Source: Macrolepiota albuminosa
Lineage: Eukaryota > Basidiomycota > Agaricomycetes > Agaricales > Agaricaceae
Assembly: GCA_027475525.1 (NCBI GenBank)
Contig: JAMWFC010000037.1
Span: 997,419-1,061,418 of the forward strand
Length of the DNA stretch: 64,000 nt
Direction of reading: 5' to 3'
Shown here: piece by piece, positions 45,430 through 55,362 of the stretch
Layout: each line of letters begins with the position of its first letter
How positions within the stretch are numbered: the first letter of the stretch is position 1
Position numbers and translations under genes: made by a program
The notes under the pieces: model-generated
Database searches by the model: none
Seen by the model: the letters and a program-made list of their open reading frames with translations, nothing else
Told to the model about the DNA's origin: nothing

Positions 45430-45857
45430 AAAAGAATATATATTGATAAGCTCTTTCTTTCTATTACTTACTTTACTTATCTTTCTTGCCGATACTTACC
45501 ATACTATATTCAACAGACAATTCCTTACGTAGTCAAGTCGCAGCGCTAGCGTGTCGCCAACGCTTAGCGCATTGCGCAACTCTCGCCAAGGGTTTTTCGC
45601 CATGATGATTTACTGAGCGTTTCCCTTTTCTCAAAAATTTGTCTAAGTCCCACACCTACTACTCCTCTTGCTAAAAACTTACTTTAGAACACTTACCGCT
45701 TGCTTTCTCGTTGCCATACATTTCTTGATCTCTGCCGTTGCGTTAACTCAGATTACTAGACTCATCCGTCCACTCGGCAAGGAGGCGGCAAAAACAAATA
45801 TATATCGAAACGGCAAGAGAAAATATAAACAAGACGGCCTATCTACCCTAAGGTCCG
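45430..45857. other. Spacer between convergent pol and antisense gene
   Basis: 428 bases without a supported frame. It must hold the 3' ends of whichever transcript of the antisense gene is made. No consensus signal is assigned. Confidence 0.5.
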
Positions 45858-48236
45858 TCAGTCATCATCCTCTGAAAGCGACATCGAGTCGTCGAGCGGC
45901 AAGAGATCGCCAACTTGCACGTGGTTGAGGGCCTGCCACTCTAGCGCCTCGTTGCAGTCCGCCTGGTACTCTTGAAGGGCGTCCATGCTACGAGTCAAAT
46001 TGGCGTATCGAAGGCGAGAGGCCATGATTTGTTGCCGCACCCGCTCGCGCTCGCGACCCAGTACCGCTTGCATACTTGCCGCACGCGTCGCCATCCGCTC
46101 TATCACTTGAGGGGGGTACAAAGCCACCACCGGATAGACGAGGTCTTCCCCCAGCCACTCGTAAGTGTCGCCAGTGACTCTTGGCTGAGGCTGGGGGGTC
46201 CACGATGAAGGCCCACTCGAGCTTGTCCAAAGCTGCGTCGCCAAGTCACCTTCACTTACCCAGGGGGCGGCAGGCTCCACTGCCGGCAACTCCTGGGACC
46301 CGCCAGGGAAGTCCCGCAAAGTCTCTTCCATCGCCCCCTCGCCCTCTACCACCTCTTCTGCCACCGGCTCCCTAGCCGCGGTGCCCGCCGCGTCGTTTTC
46401 GCGTTGAGTCGCCAAGGTTTCTTCTTCACCCTCGGCGTCCTCAGTCCCTCCCGTTGCCGCTCCCTCTGCCTTCTCCTCCACCTCCATCTCGACATCGGCG
46501 GGAGCGTCTTCCCGCTCCTCTTGAGGCGCCTCCCTCTCTCCCTCCTCCTGCTCCCCGCCAAGAGACCGTGCCGCCAAGTGAATAGGCGACAACAGCCCGC
46601 TGGGGCCAGCCTCGGTGTCACGAGGCGGGAGGCGACTAGCCGCCAGCGCCTTCTCCAGGTCCTCCATTTCCGTATCCCTTGGCACTGGCGAGGGGGAAGG
46701 CGACGACGAAACTACACGCGGGCGCTTTGCTTTGCCCTTCCCTTTGCTGGGGGAAGGGGCTTGTCGTTTTGTGGGGACCGCAGTCCCTTGGCGCTCTCCG
46801 GCGCCACGATTGCCGACCGTTTCGTTTTCGTCCCCTTGACGCGTCGGCAGCGCCAGGGAACTCTTGCTGATTGTGGCCGCGTCGCCAGCGGCCTGCTTCT
46901 TCCTCTCCTCCTCAACGAACTCCCGCGCTCTCTTGACCAAGACGGCACGCTTAAAAGTACGCTCCACTACCGCGTCGGGAGCTCCACCGCGTTCTCGACT
47001 CTTGGCGCCATCCAAAGTGCATGCCCTCTTCAGCGTACCGCACCGGTAGCAAGGCTGGCCACCAGTGGGGTACCAACACCCCTCTGGGTCGTTGTCGGCC
47101 CAGCACTTGTCGCACTACAAGAATGTCAGCAAGAGCGGTAAGGAAAGCTATGGTACTTACCGCTCCTTGGGAGTCTTTGAACTCCCGCCTTGCCGCTGGA
47201 CTTGCCGTCTTCTTATCCTTCATCTCCGGCAAGACCACTCCCGCTTCCATTCCCTCATCCAAAACCGCCTCATCTCGTCTTGCCACCAACAAACCCTTCA
47301 GCTCTGCGTCGCTAAAGGAAGTTTGCGTTGGCGCCTGTCAACTGGTTGGTTAGCAGGGAAAGTACCTTGGCGCAACGAACTTACCGTGTAACGAGGGGCG
47401 GCAGCCTTACGAGACTGAGAGTGGGGATAAGCAGAAGTCGCCAGCGGTAAGAACCCTCAAACTTACCTTCTTTTTCAAAGTCTTGCCAGGCTTGACCGGA
47501 GAGCCCGATTTGCTTGCCGGCAGTGCTGGGCTCTGGGCACTACCGGCGCGGGAATCCTTCATATCAGACATCTGCCTCCTGGCAACTGGCGACTTCTCGC
47601 TAGCAACCAGGGACTCGCCAACGGCCTCTCGCTCCTCCAACGCCCTGATCCTCTCCTTGGCGTCACGAGAAGCCTCTTCCAGCACATTCTCGCGGATTGC
47701 CGCCATCTCAGCGTCCACCTGCAAATTAGCAAGAGGCGCTAACACCTCTTGTTTGCTATGGGGAGACAGGTCAGACCACAGCTAAGTTAGAGATAAAAAT
47801 CAGAGTTACTTACTCAGGCGCGGGAGCGCTTACCGTCATCGGCAAGGCACCCGACAAGATATCTTCCAACTCGTCCTCGATGGTAGGGACGGGAGGAGGC
47901 GCCTAGGGACCCAATCAGTTGGCGACACGGCAAGGACTTGAAAGCACTTACAAAACGAGAAAAAGGCGCTAGCCACTCCGCGCCACGATGATCCAGGTAC
48001 CGCGACCGGCACCACTCCCGCACCTCAATCTCGCGATCCCACCCAACGCCAAGGACCCGCACCTCATACCAACGCTCCAGTAATCGCATAACGGCAACAA
48101 CCAAGTTTGTAGGCGCCTCCGCGCCCACACCCTCGATGCGCTTGATGAACTTATTGGCCTTTTCAATGTAAGCGGAGGCGGCGTCTTGAGCCTCGCGAGA
48201 CGGTACTGGAGGCGGAGTTGGAATTCGGAAAGACAT
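45858..48236 (-). CDS. Antisense accessory gene of gypsy-1 with Zn2Cys6-like motif
   Basis: Six exons on the strand opposite to gag-pol: 48236-47952, 47902-47834, 47781-47467, 47414-47385, 47334-47161 and 47114-45858. The five introns (46-52 bases) are all GTAAG...AG and all phase 0. The product is 709 residues with no internal stop. The N-terminus MSFRIPTPPPVPSREAQDAA has a helical region (YIEKANKFIKRIEG); the middle is charged and coiled-coil-prone (VDAEMAAIRENVLEEASRDAK); then Cys292, 295, 304, 313, 316 and 323 with spacing C-x2-C-x8-C-x8-C-x2-C-x6-C, close to the fungal Zn2Cys6 cluster. The C-terminal half has a basic patch (KGKGKAKRPR) and long Glu-rich stretches, ending DDSMSLSEDDD. The ATG lies 169 bases from the 3' LTR, so the LTR or the bases before it may drive it. 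Role unknown: a DNA-binding regulator of the element or an assembly factor are guesses. Confidence 0.85.
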
Positions 48237-48396
48237 ATTTTTTTAATAGAGCGCCAGGTAAAGATGTGGAGGAGAAACGAAGTCCAAACTCATGCGCCAG
48301 GACTATAAACCAAATCTCAAGAACGCACGGACCACCTGTCACAAAAGCGGTAACGGTAGCCTTATTTGGTGACTGAGGACAGTCAATTTTTCAGTT

Positions 48397-48405
48397 GGGG
48401 GGAGA
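48397..48405 (+). promoter_or_regulatory. gypsy-1 polypurine tract
   Basis: GGGGGGAGA directly precedes the 3' LTR start (TGATAGG), the usual plus-strand primer position. Confidence 0.8.
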
Positions 48406-49357
48406 TGATAGGACCCTATACAGGTTAGGCGCATCAACGGCAGGCTCGGCACCGGCTCCGGAAACCTTGCCGCACTCGTTCCGAACTTAGCGCACGCGTT
48501 CTACCCATTTTAAGCCATTCCCGACGGCCGCGCACGGCAAGAAGCAGATCCAATCAATGATAGCGCCGACGGCAGCAGGAATGACAACTGACAGATGGCA
48601 TCAGTCACTGATGACAGCGCTTAGCGAGAAGTTTGATGATCTATCAAAAACTGACGGACAGCTTGGCGTTTGACCTTGGCGTCTGACACCGCTTACCGTC
48701 TCGATTTGGCGCCAAACGTCGCTTAGGTGCTCTGACAGACAGAAGGGTGATGGATTGATGGTTTAGCACCGCGATCTGCCGCCTGGTGGCGCCAAGGGTC
48801 CTCAAAGGACGGTAGGGATCGGAAACCGTTGGAGCTACCCCTATGAAATTTTCCAGTTTACCGCACTTTGGCGATGGTTGGTCACTAGCGACGGTGAACT
48901 CTTGTAGTATATATATTACTTACCGACTTGTACATAGAGAAGCAGACGAATAGACCAGAGTTTCCCCCACTTACTTCAGTCTCCCTTACGCTCAAGAGCT
49001 CATTTACGCTACGGTCGGCAACGTCAAAACTCATCGGCAGTTGCAGACGTTCGCCAACACTCGACATACTCGCGCCTTGCAACTACGGCAGGCATTATCG
49101 ACGCTTAGAACTTCGCTAAGCTTATCGTGCTCTTGCCGCTCACCCTTGCCGTCTTCACTTACCGCTTCTTCCTAGGCGCTTTACCTTAGCGCTTACACTT
49201 GCCGGCACCCGTTACCGACTTTTCACCTTTTTCACAGACGCGTTCTCTGGGACCTGCCCGGGACTCCTCAAATTACTTTTAGCGCGCCCAACGCACACTC
49301 TTGGTACGGTAACACAATTGTTACATTTGTTACTGACCAAAACTTTGGGCGTCATCA
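48406..49357 (+). repeat. gypsy-1 3' LTR (952 bp)
   Basis: Same length and, by eye, same sequence as the 5' LTR. It is followed by GCGC and then the rest of the DIRS-like element. Confidence 0.93.
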
Positions 49358-52300
49358 GCGCGTGTCTTTTCAGGCACTTTTTGGTAGTCACAGAAGACAT
49401 GGAATAAAAGCAGACCTGTTTCATAAGTCTCTTTTGTAGACTCAGCCCAGGCCTTGCTCATCACTTCAAAGACTCTCCTTACATCTTCTTCTGAAAGATC
49501 ATTTTAGTTTTGCATTGGTCCACTACCATTATCTTTCTCCAGTACCCACAGCCTCAATTTTTCCTGTGCTGTTACATGGGGTCTCAGCGGCGATGGCTCA
49601 GGCTCTAGCCCTTTTTGGTATGGCATTGGTTTGCGTTTTGCTTTTTGAAGACTCATTACTCTCCCGACATTCTTGATATCTCTGCTCTCCTCAGAACTCT
49701 GCATAAGACTACAACTCCTCAGTCTGCTGCTTGCTGATTTCATTCTCAGACATTTGCGTGGCTTTATCTGCTCTCTTGCTTTGGTCAGCATCAATTCCTC
49801 GCTCTTGCCCGACTTCTCTCTCACTGTCTGTTGCAAGCTTGTCGAAGTTGGTGATGTATTTGCCCAGTTGTTTGGGAATCAGAATGGCAGGAAGTAGAAG
49901 GATTTGGAGGGGTAATGTCCTCTAGAGAGGCTATCTGCTAAATTAAACTGACTCAGTATGTATCTAGAGCATACTGTGATGTTAAATTGCTCACAAGTCT
50001 CGTGGACTTGTTTGAAGACCTTGTTGATTTGCCTGTTTCTGCTCCTTCCAATCCACCACCCCTCCACAACTCCTGTGTTGTCCCCAAACACCTTAATGTG
50101 GTTGCTCTGTTGTCTAAACCTTGCAATGGTGGACACCAGCAGGTAGAATCCAACTGCTTCGGCCCAGCCGATGTCTTGGCTGTCTGACTTTCATCCTGGT
50201 TTGAGGTGTCATGCCCTTCAATATGCTCCCACTGTAATTCCAATGCCTGTTGATGAGCTTGTGTCAGAGTAGGCTTGCACATCTTGGTATGGTTTTGGCT
50301 TCAAAATTGCTCTTGCCATTGGCTGAGATAATACTCACTTCCACCAGCACAGATCTTCTGCAGTGTCTTTTGGAGGGGTATGCAGCAGAAAAGGACAGTC
50401 ATGGAATATCCCAATGAAGGTTTCCAGCTTGGAGAGGTAAGCTCTTCCTCTTGGCATAATGCAGTATGCATGTAATAGCTTCCTGTATAGTTTTTATGCC
50501 TCTTCCAAGTTATGAGTTCTTGATTTTTCCCAGTTTGCAATAGTCTGAGAGTATTTGTCTCTTTTTTCTCTGGGTATGCTGACTTCACACCACTCCAGAT
50601 CCCACAGAAACCTGATGTAAGACACCATGCTGCCAAAGGAAATGTCTTTCTCCTTCTCCCATGGTATTTCCAAGATCTCCAAAATGTGATCAATGTCCTC
50701 CATGGAGTAGTAATATTTGTCATTTTCCGCTGATCTGGTCGAGGCTCCAGACAAGTCTTTGATGTGAGTTGACATATCTTTATCATATTCTTCTGATCTG
50801 TCATCCCAGTCTCTCTTCCCTTTGAACTATATTCTTCTGCCTTTGTGGACTTTCTAACTTTCACGCACAATCTTGCTCTCCAGCCTGCTCCATAGCTCAT
50901 TGAAACTCTGGATGTGTTCTTTTCTAATGTGGAAAAAGACATGATCATTGACCTATTTAGTGACTGGACCAATTTCTCTAGGCTGCATGATCTGGATGCC
51001 AGCATCTCCAACTGTTCCATAACATCCACACTCAGATCCAAGTCCAAAGCAGTCCATTGTATTGATGGTGAAGGTATCAGGCTCTCAGAGTTTAACCACA
51101 AGTCCTGGCCACTGAGTTGGCTTGATAGGTATTGTTCTGTAGGCTTCTTTGACATCACGAATGGCTGCCTGGGACCCCTGAGGTAATTGAGCAATGAGCA
51201 GGAAAACACTGTTGAACGTGCCCCAGGTGCATGGAAATTGGGTGGAATCAATTGTGCTATTAATTGACTGTACATTACTTGATAGTGAGCTGCTGTGTGG
51301 GAATGACAAGTCCTGAATAAGTTGAAACTTTCTGGGTTTATTGGGCTTGGAGATGATGTGCAAGGGAGAAGTTTGAAAAGCCGATTGTGTGCTCGACCTG
51401 CTTCTGGGAAAAAGGACCCAAATAATGGCCTTTGAGAAATTCCATGCCAACCATGCTGTCAAACTGTTTAGACAGCTGAAATACTGAGCCCTTATTCTCT
51501 GGGGTAAAGGTGTGATATCTCCTAGCCACCCCAGCATCAAAACCGAACTCCAGACCCTGGACAAGGTTCGGAAACAGGTGCTGAATATTGGCCTTGTGCA
51601 ACTCTTCTTCTCATGCCTGGGGTTTATATGGCGATGCAAATTCAAATTGGTTGTGTGAGAGTGCATCTTTGAGCTCTGTGATCTGCCTTTTCACATCCAG
51701 AACACTTGTGCTTGTGATCGTGCGATATAATGTGACAGCCTCTGGGCTTTTGCCAGTCTGTACATAGTTCTTTTCCATCGAGATTGATGAGTCTCCCATT
51801 TTTATTCCTGGCAACATAAGACTTCTGCCCATTCCATAGATTTCTGGCTGTGCAATGCCAGATGTTGTGAGTGTGCTGACCAAGGCATACTGTGCAGGCT
51901 GCATTGGTTGACTCTGCTGTGCCTGTGCAGTAGTGAAAATGCTCGCTTTCACTCTGATTGCCTCTTTGCTTCCCTGCTTTCGAGGTGCAAGAGTCACCTT
52001 CCTGAACTGGAGAGGGCAAGTGCTTTCTCTTCTTTCTAGTAGACCCTGCCAAAGCTGACATTTCGCCCTTTAACACATTCAGGTCTGTTTAATGCAAGTT
52101 TATGGAGGCAAATTGCCAGGACCATAGCAGATCCCATGAATGCCTGATAATGCACCATAAAAGCAAGCATTAATGCAAGTAGGTTCTCTTTGAATCATAT
52201 ACTTGGTCTTTCAGTATTCTCAACACTCGGTCGTCAATTATACTGATGTCAAAAATGCCTGCCTTGGGTGGGTTCTTCAACTGCCGATGCCATTTTCATC

Positions 52301-52461
52301 TAACTCTGGCTTGGTATAGTATTAGCACCTTCAGCCCATCCAACCCTTCATTATGCAGCTTGTGATTGGTGAGTCTAAAGAAGAAGGTGTGCATGGCATC
52401 AACCATGTTTGCCAGCCACTTCTCCTGCACTATGTTTTCCAAGAAGTTAGTCAATGCTATG
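49358..52461 (-). pseudogene. DIRS-like retroelement: gag-like zinc region, reverse transcriptase, RNase H, start of recombinase
   Basis: Read on minus from 52,461: a gag-like start (FDISIIDDRVLRILKDQVYD), a Cys/His-rich block (CTDWQKPRGC ... HDHKHKCSGCEKADHRAQRC), FEFASPYKPQA, the reverse transcriptase (KFQLIQDLSFPHSSSL ... RDVKEAYRTIPIKPTQWPGL), the RNase H end (VFGDNTGVVEGWWIGRSRN ... LSQFNLADSLSRGHYP), then the recombinase linker reaching ...EKTR at 49,358, which continues at 37,830. Stops and frameshifts occur throughout, so it is inactive. The 5' end is cut by the LTR at 52,462. DIRS-type elements use a tyrosine recombinase instead of an integrase and make no target duplication. Confidence 0.85.
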
Positions 52462-53176
52462 TGTCAGGTTCTGCTGAGTCGGGGGCTTTCCGGAAAAGCA
52501 ATCATCCTTACAATGCCGACTTGACTTACGGATACTCGGGTGTCTGGAACTCTGGGGCTAGGACTCCAGGGTTCAAGACGCAGACAGGGGCAATCCCGGG
52601 AGAGGGGACTTGGTCCGGGGGTTTTGGGTTGTGAGTAGCTGGGGGATTTGGGTGGGGGTCAAGTCGTGAACCGGAGGTTCTAAGACGAGACCAAGTTAGC
52701 AAATTAAAGTCACAAAGTGCGTACCAATCTTAGAGCACGCGAGTATTCAAGCATGCCAGTCAAAGCGTACCAATCAAGCAGAGGGCATGCAACAATCCAA
52801 GTTAAAGCAGTGTAATATCAAGACTAGCGAATACAACGAGGAACTATGCTATAAGTACTACGGGACCGGGTCTCGGGTTCCGGGGTGTCTGAGATGGGTT
52901 CCGGGAGTCATTGAGTAGCAGGCAGGGACTGTATACTTGGATCGTGCATGTGGGGCACGTGATCAATAGGCGTGGAGGGAGCTGTGATGGCCAGAGGCGA
53001 GTCGCGTGATCCGATCGTTGATCGGGGCTGGTGGCGGCTGATGGCGGTCCTTGATGCACGTGATGGCGGTGTTGGTAGTCGTGATTGCAGGGCGTGTCCC
53101 ATGGGGTCAAAGGGAGGGTCCCGGATAGTGTTCTGGGGGTGTCCCGGGGCGGGTCCAGAGGGGAGAGGTCGTGACA
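52462..53176 (-). repeat. Chromodomain-gypsy 3' LTR (715 bp)
   Basis: In plus sense it begins TGTCAGG and ends GTCGTGACA, giving matching inverted ends (TGTCA/TGACA). On the right it is followed by a C run that is a purine tract in minus sense. Contains repeated gcgtaccaatc blocks (about 52720 and 52765). Confidence 0.75.
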
Positions 53177-53190
53177 TCACCCCCCCCTCA
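53177..53190 (-). promoter_or_regulatory. Polypurine tract of the chromodomain gypsy
   Basis: In minus sense GAGGGGGGGGTGA stands directly before the LTR (TGTCACGAC). Confidence 0.7.
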
Positions 53191-53304
53191 GCGCTGAGAC
53201 CCTTCGAGGCATGCGCAGCCAGTGGTTTGGACCGGGGTCCAATTGTGGGATCCAGCACCTGACCTGCCACATATTGAAAAAAAATTTTACCATCAAACTC
53301 AACC

Positions 53305-55096
53305 ATGTCGCGTACGCCGACGCATTCCCTGATGCCCCCACCTACTGACGAAGTCGCACCCCTTGTCGTGTGGGAGGCCCGGGACGCCCAGTATAGGTGC
53401 CGCCTGGATCAGGAGCGCATCGCGGCGCTCTTCCAGCAACGTAGGTGCATTCACATGTTCTTGCTTGGCACGATCAACCCCCCTGTTTTAGAACAACAAA
53501 ACGCACCTGCCCCGGAGGCGGGACCCAGTTGCCTGCTGGAGACTGAGGCAGACCCGGCCAGTCTCCTGGCGTCGGTTCCCGGGTTGATTCCTCAGCCGGG
53601 CCCTGGTCGTCCCACGCCCACTGTCACGCAGATGACTGTCCAGCCCCCCCGCCCTCCTCCCTCACCTTGCCCTGGTCTGGCCGCCCCTCATTTTCGTTGG
53701 TCGAGGATGGCCCCCGGTACCATATCGACAGTTCCAGAGGACCTATGTATCCTGTGAGCAGTTGTGTCACAGTCGTCGTTCGAGCAGGCCCTTGAGAGGC
53801 CCCAGGGGTTGCCCACCCATGCGTGGTGCATCAGCAACAGGCCGGTAAGTGATGTCGTACCTTGTAGTTGCCGCTAACATCGACCCAGTGTGTGCACTGT
53901 GCTCGTTGGATAGTGCCGTGCCTTTTCGAGGCCTCCAGCCCGTTGTCCCGGAGGGACTTGTCGGTGTGTGAGGCATGTCGCCTTAACTACGAGCGCTGCT
54001 CCGTTTCAGTGTTATGGAGGGCACGCTGTATGGCGTGGAAGCAGGGGTGGCCGTTGGGGAGGGTGATGCGCAGGATGGGGGTAGAGGAGAGGGACTAGGT
54101 GGTCAAGCCGCCAATGGGAGCGCCGGGGGGTTCTGGGGGGGATGGAGCCCCGACGAGGGGGTCTCGGGTGAGGAGGGTGGCGGGGGTGGGTAGTCGGGGC
54201 CAGCCCATGGTCTTGATCACGTGCCGGGGCGAGCGGGGGTCGTGTCGACAAGGGGAAGCGGCGGGCGTCGCCCAGCCCTTCCTCTGGGCCTTCCAAGCGG
54301 CCACAACTTTCCTGGGAGGCCCCCTCCCCGACCCCTCCCCTGTGTCTGTCCCCAGCGGCGTTCTCCCTCTTGTCGTGGCGGCGCTGCAGGAGCATGTGAA
54401 CAGGGCCAAGCAGGAGAAGGGGGAGCTGGCCGACTACCACCAGGTCATGGCCGAGCAACTGCGGGGGGTTTGGACGACCTTGGCTCAGAGCAAGGAGGTG
54501 ATGAGGCAGGAGGCGGCAGCTCGGCGGTGGGTGGAGGAGGACCGGGGGGCGGTAGTCTGGGAGCTGCAGGAGGTTTGGGTCGCACAGTGAGCGTTGGAGG
54601 CCGAGCGGGACGCGCTGCAGGCCCGGCTGGAGCAAGGGGTGGGCCATCTGGAGCCAGCCCCTCAGAGCTTGCAGGACTTGGTCGTCGCCCAGATGTCGGC
54701 CTTGAGTGAGTGGTTTGGGCCGTTTCCCTGTGTTCCCGTGCTGATTTTCCAGGTTGGGCCTGGGAGCACCGCCTGCTCCTGGACGGGGTGGCTGCGGCGT
54801 TAGCCTCCCTGCAGGAGGGTCAGTGGCCTGAACTGGCGACCCTCGGGGTGGAGCGTGGGCTAGACTTGCTGGGGAGGCTGGTCTCGGTGCATCAGCGGAG
54901 GAACATCCCAGCGCTAGGGACCTGGTTCAAGAGGGTCCTGGACAAGGGCAAGTCGCTCCCAACCTGGGACCAGCTGATGGAGGAGGCGTCGCGGCAGTAC
55001 GTTCCAGGGGAGCAGGAGGGGGAGGAGCCCCGGGGTTGGCTGTCGAGATCCAGTGGGGGGGAGGATGGGGAGGGGGGCCCGGAGACCCCTCACTAG
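53305..55096 (+). pseudogene. Antisense accessory gene of the chromodomain gypsy, Zn2Cys6-like
   Basis: Opposite strand to pol. Exons 53305-53440, 53492-53844, 53889-54705 and 54753-55096; introns 51, 44 and 47 bases with GT...AG ends. The product (549 codons if stops are ignored) starts MSRTPTHSLMPPPTDEVAPL. Exon 3 opens with CVHCARWIVPC and continues to CEACRLNYERC: C-x2-C-x6-C-x15-C-x2-C-x6-C, the Zn2Cys6 pattern with a long middle loop. After it come MAWKQGWPLGRVMRRMG, a coiled-coil region (LQEHVNRAKQEKGELADY ... LEAERDALQARLEQG) and WEHRLLLDGVAAALASLQEG. In-frame stops are at 53755 (TGA), 54096 (TAG) and 54588 (TGA); both TGA codons fit CGA to TGA. It starts 128 bases from the LTR. Same place, strand and cysteine-exon boundary as in gypsy-1. 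Confidence 0.8.
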
Positions 55097-55362
55097 CAGG
55101 TCCTTTTTTGAACCTTTTTGGTAGCTACGTCATGTACCCTATATTGTAAGATAGCGAGTCTCGTAAGAAAATGTATATACTTGTTCTGCCGGAGTAAGTA
55201 AAAAGGGAATAGTGTAAGCAATTTGGCGGAGAGGTTGGAAAGAGGCCTCCCCGGCGCTGCTGTGAGAAAGGTACTAAAAGGGAGTAAAATCTAGAGAGGA
55301 AGGGCAGAAAATATACATGGGAGTTGAATCCCTACTAAGCCCAGAGGCAGGGGTTACGCCCA

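Larger units (their letters stand above)
37831..49357 (+). mobile_element. Full-length gypsy-type LTR element 'gypsy-1' with antisense accessory gene
   Basis: 11.5 kb. LTRs 37831-38782 and 48406-49357 are both 952 bases (TGATAGGACC...GTCATCA) and I find no difference between them. Flanked by GCGC on both sides (37827-37830 and 49358-49361), a 4-base target duplication. It contains a primer site, gag, protease, RT-RNaseH-integrase on plus, and a six-exon gene on minus before the 3' LTR. Inserted in a DIRS-like element. Very CpG-rich compared with its surroundings, so it is young. The plus-strand frame is broken by three 77-base duplications and three one-base deletions that may be assembly errors. 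Confidence 0.95.

Noticed and set aside
46404..47141. A 245-codon plus-strand frame inside gypsy-1 (46404-47141)
   Set aside because: It is the mirror of the GC-rich, Glu-rich last exon of the antisense gene; its sequence is low-complexity Arg/Leu/Pro without a domain.
54012..54647. A 211-codon minus-strand frame within the chromodomain gypsy
   Set aside because: Shadow of the GC-rich antisense gene exon 3; Pro/Leu/His-rich without a domain.
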